Source: Streptomyces aureus (GTDB taxonomy: Bacteria; Actinomycetota; Actinomycetes; Streptomycetales; Streptomycetaceae). From it: DNA of 64,000 nucleotides. The stretch is from NCBI RefSeq assembly GCF_001418135.1, contig NZ_LIPQ01000099.1, forward strand, positions 1-64,000, read 5' to 3'. Shown here piece by piece: positions 36,563 through 44,801 of this stretch (positions are counted from its first letter, which is position 1; each line of letters opens with the position of its first letter). Under the pieces are notes generated by a model. That model saw only the letters and a list, made by a program, of their open reading frames with translations. It searched no databases and was not told where the DNA came from. The translations under genes were made by a program, and so were the position numbers.

Positions 36563-39500
36563 TCAGTCCTGTCCGGCGGGGTCCCGGGGCTCCCGTCCGG
36601 TGTTCCTGAGGGCCTGCGCGAGGCCCGTGCGGTCGGTTCCGAGCTTGCGGTAGACGGCCGAGAGGAGCCGGGCCACGGTGGTGGTGTCGACACCGAGGAC
36701 GGCGGCCGCGTCCTGGTCGCGGACGGTGAGATCGGCGGCCGCACGCTCACGGGCGGTGAGCGTGTCCGTGCCGGCGGGGTGGAGCGCCCGGGGGCGGAGT
36801 CCGGCCGCCGCGAGCTCGGCACGGGCCACCTCGACGAGGGCGTCGGCGCCGCAGTCCTGGGCGGCTTCCAGACCCCGGTAGAGGTGCTCGGCGGCCTCCC
36901 CGGCGCGTTCGGTGCGCCGCAGGGCCGCGCCGAGGGCGACGAGGGAGCGGGCCAGCTCGTACGCGGCGGGTGACTGGTCGAGCCAGTCGACGGACTCCTC
37001 CAGGAGCTTCACGCGATCGGCGGGCTCGGACACCTCGGCGGTCACGCGGAGCGCCTGGCCGATCGCGGAGGGCGCCCCGTACTGGCGGGCGCGGGCGACG
37101 GCCTCGTGGGCGGTGGCGAGAGCCTTCGCCGGGGAGGTCGCCGCCTCGGCGAGCGCGAGGTGGAGCTGCCAGGGGCAGCAGGAGGGGTTGCGCTTGCCCC
37201 GCGGGTCGAGGCGCCGGCCGACGGCGGCCAGCTCCTCGGCGGCCTCCTTGGTACGGCCGGTGGCGAGCAGCAGCTCGGCGTGGACGGTCTCGCAGTCGGG
37301 GATGGTGACGGCGGCGGGGAACGGCTCGCCGAAGTCGTGCTCACGGGCGACCCGCACGGCCTCGTCCGTACGACCGCGGGCGATGAGGACCTCGATCATG
37401 ACTCCGGTGGCGTACCAGAGGGCAGGGGTGCGGGCGCCGACTCGCTCGGTGAGACGGAGTCCGGCGCGGGCGAAGTCCTCGGCCTCCATCAGGCGGCCTC
37501 GCCGGAAGCGGATGTAGCCGATGAGGGTGTACGCGAAGGCGAGGTGCGCCCCGCGCCAGCCCTGCTTCTCGAATTCGGCGGTTCCGGCGGCGAAGAGTTC
37601 CTCGGCGCGGCCGGGCCGGTCGGCGTAGAGGTGGAGAAGGGCCACCAGGACCGGCACCTCGAAGCCCCGGCTCTCGTCGGCCCAGGTGAGGCCGCCCGCG
37701 AGGGCGCGTTCGGCCTCCTTGAGGGCGAGGGAGGCGGGTTCGGCGCGCAGGGTGGCGTCCCAGGCCCGCAGTCCGATGATGTACCGCTCGGTGACGTCAC
37801 GGCCGGTGAGCCGGTCCGCGAGCGCCGCGAGGCGCCGGGACCGGGCGGGCGATTCCGGTTCGTCGGCGCGCAGGGCGTCCCACATGAACTTCTCGGCCTG
37901 CATCCGCAGTCGGCTGCGGGCGTCGCCGGCCTTCCGGGCCTCCTCGCCGAGGAGCTCGGACGCCTCGACGAGCCGGTCGCTGTGGGCGAGGACCTGGGCG
38001 AGACGGTAGACGATGCCGTGGCGGAGCGCCGGGTCGCTGACCGGCTCCTCCAGTGCGGCTCGCAGATGGTTGACGGTGGTGGCGGGCTCGGTGAGGAGCG
38101 AGGAGCAGCCGAGTTCGAAGAGGACGGCGGCCCGGTCGTCGGGGGCGGGCGGCTCGCGCAGGGCGCGGGCGAGGAAGCGGCGGGCCGCGTCGGGGGCTCC
38201 GGCGCGGAGGTTCTCGCCGGCGGCGGCGCGCAGCTGGCCGACGACCCAGGGGTCGCCCTCGGGGTGGGTCTCCAGGAGATGGCGGGCCGCCGCGGTGGGG
38301 CCGAGCCCGGCGTCGACGACGCACCAGGCGGCCTGACCGTGCAGGGCGACGCGGGTGGCGTCCGGGATCGACCGGTAGACGGTGCTCGCGATGAGGGGAT
38401 GGACGAACTGGAGGGGGTCGTCCGCCTCTTCGGCCTCGGCGAGGACGCGGGCCTCACGGAGCCGGGCGGCGCAGTCGGCGACCGCCTCGCCGCCGAGAGC
38501 GGCGACGGCGCCCGCGAGCTGGGGTGAGATCTCGGTGCCGAGGACGGCGCAGGCCCAGGCGAGGCGGACGGTGGCGGGGCCGAGCCGTTCGAGCCGGGTG
38601 ACGAGGCCGCTGCCCTTGAGGGCGGCGGAGAGGTCGGGGAGTTCGTGGGCGCCGTCGGCGGTGGGTTCGAGACCGCGGTCGCGGACCTTGGCGGCGAGTT
38701 CGACCGCCTCGAAGGGGTTGCCGGCGGTGACGGACCAGAAGTCGCGGCAGAAGCTGTCGTCGGCGTGGGCGCCGACGCGGTCGCGGACGAGCCGGGCCAC
38801 GGCGGACGAGGTGAGCGGGGCGAGGTCGAGGGGCCGCTGCCCGGACCGGCGTCCGGTGAACTCCATGCCCTCGGCGGGAAGTTCGTCGGGCCGGTAGGCG
38901 ACGACGAGGAGCATGGGCAGTTCCTCGGCGCGCGGGGCGAACGCGGCGAGCCAGCCGAGGGATTCGGGGTCGGCCCAGTGGACGTCGTCCAGGACGACGA
39001 CGAGGGGCGCGCGGCGTACGGCGAGATGGGTGAGGACCCAGTCCAGCCCGTCCCGCAGGCCCTGCGGGTCGGGCGGCGAGCCCTCGGCGGAGGCGCGGAG
39101 CCCCAGGGCGGGCCCGACGATGTCGTACCAGGAGCCGAGGCGTTCGCGCAGTTCGGCGTCGGTGGCGTGGGCCAGCTGCGGCTGGAGGAGCTGCCGGGCG
39201 ACGTGGAAGGCGACCCGCTGCTCCTGGTCGCCGCCGCGGGCGGACAGCACCGTGCAGCCGCGGGCACCGGCGCGGCGCCGGATCTCGGCGCGCAGGGTGG
39301 TCTTGCCGAGGCCGGCGGGGGCTGCGTAGGCGAGGATGCCGCCGCGGCGGACGACCTGGGGGCGCGTGGCGGTCTCGGCACCCGCGTCGGGTGCGGAGGT
39401 GAGCGCGGAACCGGGGCGGGGGCGGGGCTCCGTGGGCGACGCGGAGCCGGCGTCGGGCACGGGACGGAGTCCGGTCCGGCCTCCGGGGAACCGGTCGTCG

Positions 39501-39739
39501 TCGGACGGTGTGGGCAGCGGGCCGGTCGGCTGATCGGCTTCCCGGGCGGACGTCCGGGTGGGGACGGAGACCAGGTGCGGGCCCCGCGCCTCGCGGGGTG
39601 AGGGTACGGCGGCCGGCCACAACAAGTCGTCCGCCAGACCCGTCAGGAGGTCGAGCGCCTCCTCGGCCGCGGTGAGCGCCGCCTCACGCTCGAAGAGGCC
39701 GACTCCCTGACGGGCCGACCCGCCGTCCTGACGTACCAC
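36563..39739 (-). CDS. LuxR-family (LAL-type) ATP-binding transcriptional regulator
   Basis: The 1058-residue protein has an N-terminal AAA-like STAND ATPase: Walker A APAGLGKTTLR near residue 143 and Walker B LVVVLDDVHWAD near 247. A long TPR-like helical region follows. At the C-terminus is a LuxR-type HTH (DTLTARERAAADLTVRDQDAAAVLGVDTTTVARLLSAVYRKLG). The HTH is unusual: the usual Gly-Leu-Ser/Thr turn before the recognition helix is missing. The start is uncertain: GTG at 39739 with GGGGGTGG upstream is preferred over GTG at 39754. LAL regulators often activate biosynthetic or catabolic operons. Confidence 0.88.
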   Translation of the reverse strand: MVRQDGGSARQGVGLFEREAALTAAEEALDLLTGLADDLLWPAAVPSPREARGPHLVSVPTRTSAREADQPTGPLPTPSDDDRFPGGRTGLRPVPDAGSASPTEPRPRPGSALTSAPDAGAETATRPQVVRRGGILAYAAPAGLGKTTLRAEIRRRAGARGCTVLSARGGDQEQRVAFHVARQLLQPQLAHATDAELRERLGSWYDIVGPALGLRASAEGSPPDPQGLRDGLDWVLTHLAVRRAPLVVVLDDVHWADPESLGWLAAFAPRAEELPMLLVVAYRPDELPAEGMEFTGRRSGQRPLDLAPLTSSAVARLVRDRVGAHADDSFCRDFWSVTAGNPFEAVELAAKVRDRGLEPTADGAHELPDLSAALKGSGLVTRLERLGPATVRLAWACAVLGTEISPQLAGAVAALGGEAVADCAARLREARVLAEAEEADDPLQFVHPLIASTVYRSIPDATRVALHGQAAWCVVDAGLGPTAAARHLLETHPEGDPWVVGQLRAAAGENLRAGAPDAARRFLARALREPPAPDDRAAVLFELGCSSLLTEPATTVNHLRAALEEPVSDPALRHGIVYRLAQVLAHSDRLVEASELLGEEARKAGDARSRLRMQAEKFMWDALRADEPESPARSRRLAALADRLTGRDVTERYIIGLRAWDATLRAEPASLALKEAERALAGGLTWADESRGFEVPVLVALLHLYADRPGRAEELFAAGTAEFEKQGWRGAHLAFAYTLIGYIRFRRGRLMEAEDFARAGLRLTERVGARTPALWYATGVMIEVLIARGRTDEAVRVAREHDFGEPFPAAVTIPDCETVHAELLLATGRTKEAAEELAAVGRRLDPRGKRNPSCCPWQLHLALAEAATSPAKALATAHEAVARARQYGAPSAIGQALRVTAEVSEPADRVKLLEESVDWLDQSPAAYELARSLVALGAALRRTERAGEAAEHLYRGLEAAQDCGADALVEVARAELAAAGLRPRALHPAGTDTLTARERAAADLTVRDQDAAAVLGVDTTTVARLLSAVYRKLGTDRTGLAQALRNTGREPRDPAGQD

Positions 39740-40057
39740 GTTCCACCCCCACACAGGGGGCGCGCGCCCGGCGCACGGTCAGGAGTGCCGAGCGGGAAGC
39801 CCCGCGAAAGTCCCAGCGTACGCCCGAAGGAGTGAGCTGGGTCGGTCAAACGGCCAAGCAAAATCCCGTCGTGTCGCAGGTGGCATATTCGGCTCGGCAC
39901 AGAGCGGTGGAGAGCACCTCCGTCGCGGCCGTCGCGGCCTTGTCCGTCATGATCGGAGCGGTGTTGACGGACCGGGTGAGCTGCCGCTCTCCGTTCGCGG
40001 AGGCGAAGCGGACCGTCTGGTGTCCGACGGCCTCGCCCGGGTGCACCGAGACCGGCC
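39740..40057. other. Gene-poor gap upstream of the LAL regulator
   Basis: These 318 bp contain no convincing gene. A leftward frame at 39846-40046 (66 codons, GTG start) has coding-like third positions over part of its length and ends in a Cys-spaced tail (LCRAEYATC, GFC), but no ribosome-binding site. Local AT content rises at 39840-39900, consistent with the LAL promoter. Confidence 0.4.
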
Positions 40058-40477
40058 CTAAGGGCGGCCCCGAGCGTCGCCGAGGCCGCCTTCCGCGAGC
40101 CGTTCGAGAACGGCCAACGCCTCCGCCGCGCGCGCGTGTTCCACGAAGAGGTGGTCGTGGTGGAAGCCCGCCACGACGTTGCAGCTGAGTCCCGCCCCGG
40201 CGAGCGCCCCGGCGACGGCGGCCGTCAGCCCGACGGCGTCGAGTGCGGAGTGCACGCGCAGCGTGATCCGGCCCGCCACGTAGTCGTACGGGAGGGCGGC
40301 GGCGTCCGCCTCCTCCTGGCGTACGACGAGGGTGAGGCCCTCGTCCTCGGTGACGGTGACCACCGGGGCGACCCCGGCCGGGGCGGGGCCCGTCACCGTG
40401 GTGAAGACGTAGCGGGCGGGGTCGAGTTCCGGCCGCATCCCGGCGAGCAGCCGGGTCAGATCACGTTCCGCGTTCAT
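40058..40477 (-). CDS. ACT-domain protein (CASTOR/ACT_7 type)
   Basis: The 139-residue protein is built of two ACT-like halves. Recognisable parts are RYVFTTVTGPAPAG, EGLTLVVRQEEAD and SALDAVGLTAAVAGALAGAGLSCNVVAGFHHDHLFVEHARA. The family binds amino acids or small ligands as an allosteric sensor, without catalysis. It is downstream of the thiolase operon by 36 bp in the same direction, so readthrough is possible. Confidence 0.88.
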   Translation of the reverse strand: MNAERDLTRLLAGMRPELDPARYVFTTVTGPAPAGVAPVVTVTEDEGLTLVVRQEEADAAALPYDYVAGRITLRVHSALDAVGLTAAVAGALAGAGLSCNVVAGFHHDHLFVEHARAAEALAVLERLAEGGLGDARGRP

Positions 40478-40513
40478 GGCCGCGAGGGTAGGCGCCCGGC
40501 CGGGCGGCGCGGG

Positions 40514-41698
40514 TCAGCCGGTGGGCGGGGTGTCTCCCACGAGCCACATGGAGAAGAACTGCGCGCCGCCTCCGTAGGCGTGCCCGAGGGCCCGGTGGGC
40601 GCCGTCGACCTGGTGCTCGCCCGCCTCGCCCCGTACCTGGAGCGCGGCCTCGGCGAAGCGGATCATCCCGGAGGCTCCGATGGGGTTGGTGGAGAGCACC
40701 CCGCCGGAGGGGTTCACGGGCAGGTCGCCGTCGAGTTCGGTCACCCCTGCCTCGGTGAGCTTCCAGCCCTCGCCCTCCTCCGCGAAGCCGAGGTTCTCCA
40801 GCCACATCGGCTCGTACCAGGAGAACGGCACGTACATCTCCACGGCGTCGATCTCCCGCCGGGGGTCGGTGATGCCGGCCTGCCGGTAGACGTCGGCGGC
40901 GCAGTCCCGGCCCGCCTGCGGCGAGACGAAGTCCTTGCCCGCGAACAGGGTCGGTTCGCTGCGCATCGCGCCGCCGTGCACCCAGGCGGGCGGCCGGGGC
41001 GCACGGGCGGCGCCGGTGCGGTCGGTGAGGATCATCGCGCAGGCGCCGTCCGAGGAGGGGCAGGTCTCTGAGTAGCGGATCGGGTCCCAGAGCATCGGGG
41101 AGGCCTGCACCTTCTCCAGGGTGAGGTCGTGCTCGTGGAGATGGGCGTACGGGTTCTTGAGCGCGTTGCGCCGGTCCTTGTACGCGACGAGGGATCCGAT
41201 CGCGTCGGGCGCGCCGGTCCGCCGCATGTACGCGCGCACGTGCGGGGCGAAGAAGCCGCCGGCTCCGGCGAGCAGGGGCTGCTGGAACGGCACGGGCAGG
41301 GAGAGGCCCCACATGGCGTTGGACTCGGACTGCTTCTCGAACGCCAGGGTGAGGACGGTCCGGTGGACGCGGGCGGCGACCAGGTTGGCTGCGACGAGCG
41401 CGGTGGAGCCGCCGACGGATCCCGCCGTGTGCACCCGGAGCATGGGCTTGCCGACCGCGCCGAGCGCGTCGGCGAGGTACAGCTCCGGCATCATCACGCC
41501 CTCGAAGAAGTCGGGCGCCTTGCCGATGACGACGGCGTCGATGTCCGCCCAGGTCAGTTCCGCGTCCGCCAGGGCGCGGACGGCGGCCTCGCGGACGAGT
41601 CCGGCGATCGACACGTCCCTGCGGGCGGCGACGTGCTTGGTCTGGCCTACGCCGACGACGGCGACGAACTCTTTCGATGTCACGGACTTACCGGACAT
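40514..41698 (-). CDS. SCP2-thiolase-like lipid-transfer protein / side-chain aldolase (Ltp3-like)
   Basis: The 394-residue thiolase-fold protein has VHTAGSVGGSTALVAANLVAAR near the active-site loop, where a classical thiolase would have a nucleophilic Cys; here a Ser is seen. YSETCPSSDGACAMIL and NPSGGVLSTNPIGASGMIRFAEA complete the fold. Ltp2/3/4 proteins are retro-aldolases that split 17- or 24-hydroxylated sterol side-chain CoA esters with a DUF35 partner. Length equals that remembered for Ltp3. It starts 11 bp inside the preceding thiolase gene (coupled), with GGAGAG upstream. It is the last gene of the leftward operon. Confidence 0.85.
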   Translation of the reverse strand: MSGKSVTSKEFVAVVGVGQTKHVAARRDVSIAGLVREAAVRALADAELTWADIDAVVIGKAPDFFEGVMMPELYLADALGAVGKPMLRVHTAGSVGGSTALVAANLVAARVHRTVLTLAFEKQSESNAMWGLSLPVPFQQPLLAGAGGFFAPHVRAYMRRTGAPDAIGSLVAYKDRRNALKNPYAHLHEHDLTLEKVQASPMLWDPIRYSETCPSSDGACAMILTDRTGAARAPRPPAWVHGGAMRSEPTLFAGKDFVSPQAGRDCAADVYRQAGITDPRREIDAVEMYVPFSWYEPMWLENLGFAEEGEGWKLTEAGVTELDGDLPVNPSGGVLSTNPIGASGMIRFAEAALQVRGEAGEHQVDGAHRALGHAYGGGAQFFSMWLVGDTPPTG

Positions 41699-42758
41699 GC
41701 GGCTCTCCTTCCAGGACGGCGACCAGGTTCTGCTGGAGGCAGGGCCCTGAGGTGGCGTGGGCGAGGGCGCGGTCGGAGTCGCCCCGGTGGACGCGGGCGG
41801 CGGCCTCGCCGAGCCGGATGAGTCCGGCGGCCATGACGGGGTTGGCGGCGAGCGCTCCGCCGGACGGGTTGACCCTCACGCTCTCGTCGAGGTCGAGGGC
41901 CCGGCGGAGGACGACCTCCTGGGAGGTGAAGGGCGCGTGGAGTTCGGCGGTGTCGACGGGCGCCTCGAAGACTCCGGCGCGTTCCGCGGCGAGGCGGGTG
42001 GAGGGCGAGTCGGTGAGGTCGCGGACGCCGAGGGAGTGGGCCTCGATGCGGTGGTCCATCCCCCGGATCCAGGCGGGGCGGGCGCAGAGTTCGCGGGCCC
42101 GGTCGCCGACGGCGAGGATCACTGCGGCGGCTCCGTCGCCGATGGGCGGGCAGTCTCCGGTGCGCAGGGGCTGGACGACGTACTCGCCCTGGGGGCGGGC
42201 GCCGGGGAGCTGGGCGTGGGGGTTGGCGCCGGCGTCCGCACGGCTGCGGCCGGCGATCGCGGCGAGGGCGGTTTCGTCGGTGACGCCCGCGTCGACGAGC
42301 GCCTGCGCCTGGAGGGCGGCGAGGGCGACCGAGTCCGGCCAGAGGGGGGCCAGGTAGTACGGGTCGAGCTGGCGGGTGAGGACGTCGCGGACGGAACCGG
42401 GCGAGGACTTCCCGTACGAGTAGACGAGGGCGGTGTCGGCCTCGCCGGTGAGGAGCTTCACCCAGGCCTCGTACAGGGCCCAGGCGCCGTCCGTCTCGAC
42501 GTGGGACTCGGAGATCGGCGGCCAGGCGCCGACGCCGTCGAGGGCCATCGTGAACGAGAAGGCGCGGCCGGCCAGGTAGTCGGAGGAGCCGGAGCAGGTG
42601 AAGCCGATGTCGGAGGTCCTGAGGCCGGTCTGCCGCAGCACGTCGTGCAGGACGGGCATGACCATCTCGACCTCGGAGAGGTCGTCGGTGCGGCGGCGGT
42701 GGTCGCTCTGGGCGAAGGCGACGATCGCCACCTCTCGGTCCGGCCGGTGCGGCGTCAC
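41688..42758 (-). CDS. SCP2-thiolase-like lipid-transfer protein / side-chain aldolase (Ltp4-like)
   Basis: The 356-residue thiolase-fold protein is a paralogue of the next gene. FTCSGSSDYLAGRAFSFTMALDGV covers the active-site loop and again keeps no normal nucleophilic Cys arrangement; NPSGGALAANPVMAAGLIRLGEAA is the C-terminal Gly loop. GTG start: it overlaps the DUF35 stop by 4 bp (GTGA), with AAGGAG upstream, and the downstream thiolase overlaps its own end by 11 bp. This tight overlap implies a stoichiometric complex. Likely an aldolase or its partner in branched side-chain cleavage. Confidence 0.85.
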   Translation of the reverse strand: MTPHRPDREVAIVAFAQSDHRRRTDDLSEVEMVMPVLHDVLRQTGLRTSDIGFTCSGSSDYLAGRAFSFTMALDGVGAWPPISESHVETDGAWALYEAWVKLLTGEADTALVYSYGKSSPGSVRDVLTRQLDPYYLAPLWPDSVALAALQAQALVDAGVTDETALAAIAGRSRADAGANPHAQLPGARPQGEYVVQPLRTGDCPPIGDGAAAVILAVGDRARELCARPAWIRGMDHRIEAHSLGVRDLTDSPSTRLAAERAGVFEAPVDTAELHAPFTSQEVVLRRALDLDESVRVNPSGGALAANPVMAAGLIRLGEAAARVHRGDSDRALAHATSGPCLQQNLVAVLEGEPHVR

Positions 42759-43708
42759 AGCAGCTCCTTGTAGGTGTCGTAGTCGGCGTCGGGTTCGCCG
42801 GTGGGCCGGTAGTGGTCGGGGTAGCGGCCGTCCTCGCTCCACACGGGTTCGACCCGCAGGCCCATGCGGACCTGGTCGTACGGGATGCCGCCGATGCGGC
42901 CGTGGAGGGCGAGCCCGGCGCCGTCGAGGGCGATGTGGGCGTAGACGTACGGCACCTCGATGTCGAGGTTCTTCGCCTTGATGTTGACGATGCAGTACGT
43001 GGTGACGGTGCCGCGCGGTCCGACCTCGACCTGGTGGGTGGTGGCGACTCCGCAGGTGGGGCAGGCGCCGCGGGGCGGCACGTACACCTTGGTGCAGGAG
43101 GGGCAGCGCTCGCCGACGGTACGGCGCTCGGTGAGGGCGTGCAGATAGCGGGTCTGGGCTCGGCCGGGGCTGTAGGTGTAGTCGAGGCGGGCGGCGGCGA
43201 CGATGCCGGTGACGGGGTCGGCGAACCGGCCGTCGTGGGAGCCCGGTTCGGCCACCGGATCGCTGTCGTACGGCTCGAAGCACGCGATGTCCGTGATGGC
43301 GCCGGACCGTTCGGCGGCCCAGCGGATCCGGACGCGCATGCCGGTGCGGACGGCTTCGGGTCCTGGGGCGTCGAGGGCGTGCAGAAGGGCGGTGTCGGCG
43401 CCGTCGAGGCGGACGAGGACCCAGGCGAAGGGCGTCGCGAGGGGCTGGCCGGGGCGCGGCCCGGGGTTCCATGCCCAGGTGGTGACGGTGCCGGTGGCAC
43501 CGACCTCGACGAGGTCGCGGAGCTCGGCGGCGGTGGCGGGGTCGTACTCGACGGGTGGGACGAGGACCTCGCCGGTCTCGGTGCGGACGCCGAGGACGGT
43601 CTGCTCGCGGAGGCCGGTGAGGAAGGCGGACTGGACGGGTCCGAGGGAGCGGGTGAAGGGGAATTCGACGACGAGGGGTGCGCGGAGAGTCTCCGACGGG
43701 GGTGTCAT
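42755..43708 (-). CDS. Double OB-fold DUF35 protein with one zinc ribbon
   Basis: The 317-residue protein has two DUF35-type OB folds in tandem. The second (about 185-317) has its zinc ribbon CPSCTKVYVPPRGACPTC; the first (about 35-180) has lost its ribbon, beginning straight into an OB fold (VEVGATGTVTTWAWN). YCIVNIKAKNLDIEVPYVYAHIALDG is the OB core. DUF35 proteins bind the acyl-CoA and the thiolase-like aldolase (Ltp) in sterol side-chain lyases. AAGGAGC lies before the ATG. It is coupled to the following thiolase by a 4-bp overlap. Confidence 0.85.
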   Translation of the reverse strand: MTPPSETLRAPLVVEFPFTRSLGPVQSAFLTGLREQTVLGVRTETGEVLVPPVEYDPATAAELRDLVEVGATGTVTTWAWNPGPRPGQPLATPFAWVLVRLDGADTALLHALDAPGPEAVRTGMRVRIRWAAERSGAITDIACFEPYDSDPVAEPGSHDGRFADPVTGIVAAARLDYTYSPGRAQTRYLHALTERRTVGERCPSCTKVYVPPRGACPTCGVATTHQVEVGPRGTVTTYCIVNIKAKNLDIEVPYVYAHIALDGAGLALHGRIGGIPYDQVRMGLRVEPVWSEDGRYPDHYRPTGEPDADYDTYKELL

Positions 43709-43827
43709 GTGGGCTCCTTCGTGGGGTTGGGTGACGGGGCCGCTGGGCGGTGCAGGCTCCCCGCCCGGCCCCGTCCCGTAGCCCGGGGCGGAGCCCGGGT
43801 CCGGGAAGGGGCCGGGCGGGGAAGGAC

Positions 43828-44637
43828 TCACTTCCGCCGGTACTCCGGCGTCCGCTTCTCCGCGAACGCCCTCGCCCCCTCCTTCGCGTCCGCCGTGTCG
43901 AAGATCGGCCACCCCCGCTTCAGTTCGGCGGCCAGCCCTTCCGTCTCCGTCATCTCGGCGGTCTCGTACACGGAGGCCTTCACCGCCTCGACGGCGAGCG
44001 GCCCGCACGCGTTGATCCGTTCGGCGATGTCGAGGGCCGCGTCGAGGGCGGTGCCGTCGGGGACGACCCGGCCGACGAGGCCGATCCGGGCGGCCTCGTC
44101 CGCCGAGTACGGGCGGCCCGTGAGGAGCATTTCGAGGGCGTGGGTCCGGGCGATCTGCCGGGGCAGGCGGACCGTGGAGCCGCCGATCGGGAAGAGCCCG
44201 CGCCGGACCTCGAAGAGTCCGAAGGTCGCGGAGGCGGCCGCGACCCGGATGTCGGTGCCCTGGAGTATCTCGGTGCCGCCGGCGACGCAGTAGCCCTCCA
44301 CCGCGGCGATGACGGGTTTGCGGGGGCGGTGGTGGCGCAGCATCGCCTTCCAGTGCAGGTCGGGGTCGGCCTTGAGCCGGTCCCGGTACTGCTCGCCCTC
44401 CATCCCCTTGCCGGCCAGGGCCTTGAGGTCCATGCCCGCGCAGAAGGCGCCGCCCGCTCCGGTGAGGACGACGGAGCGGATGCCGTCGTCGGCGTCGGCC
44501 TCCAGCCAGCCGTCGTAGAGGCCGACGAGCATCGGCAGCGAGAGGGCGTTCTTGGCTTCGGGCCGGTTCAAGGTGAGGACGAGCGTGGCGCCTTCGCGCC
44601 GTACGCCGAGATGTTCGGTGCCACCAGTGCCACCCAT
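43828..44637 (-). CDS. Enoyl-CoA hydratase/crotonase family (EchA19-like)
   Basis: The 269-residue crotonase fold protein has the acyl-CoA pocket NRPEAKNALSLPM and oxyanion segments GAGGAFCAGMDL and VAGGTEILQGTDIRVAA. The acidic residue of TEIL and the Glu in FGLFEVRRGLFP sit where catalytic Glu occur. It probably hydrates an enoyl-CoA of the sterol side chain. ATG 44637 is used because GGGAG precedes it; upstream codons would start inside the KstR site. First gene of the leftward operon (gap of 119 bp to DUF35). Confidence 0.88.
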   Translation of the reverse strand: MGGTGGTEHLGVRREGATLVLTLNRPEAKNALSLPMLVGLYDGWLEADADDGIRSVVLTGAGGAFCAGMDLKALAGKGMEGEQYRDRLKADPDLHWKAMLRHHRPRKPVIAAVEGYCVAGGTEILQGTDIRVAAASATFGLFEVRRGLFPIGGSTVRLPRQIARTHALEMLLTGRPYSADEAARIGLVGRVVPDGTALDAALDIAERINACGPLAVEAVKASVYETAEMTETEGLAAELKRGWPIFDTADAKEGARAFAEKRTPEYRRK

Positions 44638-44659
44638 GGGGGTCTCCCGTCTCCAGTTC

Positions 44660-44673
44660 TGGAACAGGTTGCA
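44660..44673. promoter_or_regulatory. KstR-consensus operator TGGAACAGGTTGCA
   Basis: This 14-mer is an exact match to the KstR binding consensus TNNAACNNGTTNNA, known from the cholesterol regulon of mycobacteria and rhodococci. It lies 23-36 bp upstream of the hydratase start, in the divergent promoter shared with the acyl-CoA synthetase. No KstR gene is in the window. Confidence 0.7.
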
Positions 44674-44700
44674 GTAGCCGGGGGTCCAGTTCAATAGTTT

Positions 44701-44717
44701 TCTGACACTCAGTCAGA
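44701..44717. promoter_or_regulatory. Second palindrome TCTGAC-N5-GTCAGA
   Basis: This perfect 6-5-6 inverted repeat is 27 bp from the KstR-like site and 85 bp upstream of the acyl-CoA synthetase, inside an AT-rich patch (CAATAGTTTTCTG). Its sequence is unrelated to the KstR or KstR2 consensus, so a second, probably TetR-type, regulator may act here. Confidence 0.6.
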
Positions 44718-44801
44718 TTCTTCTGCGCACCCCCTTCCCCCTGTCGCCGGTCGACGCTCTAATGACCGCCGAGTCAGTGCGAACCGGGGTCAGGAGGAAC
44801 G

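Noticed and set aside
39846-40046. 66-codon leftward frame ending with three spaced cysteines, suggestive of a small modified peptide precursor
   Set aside because: No ribosome-binding site, no modification enzyme or transporter nearby, and an equally long frame on the other strand; treated as a non-coding gap.
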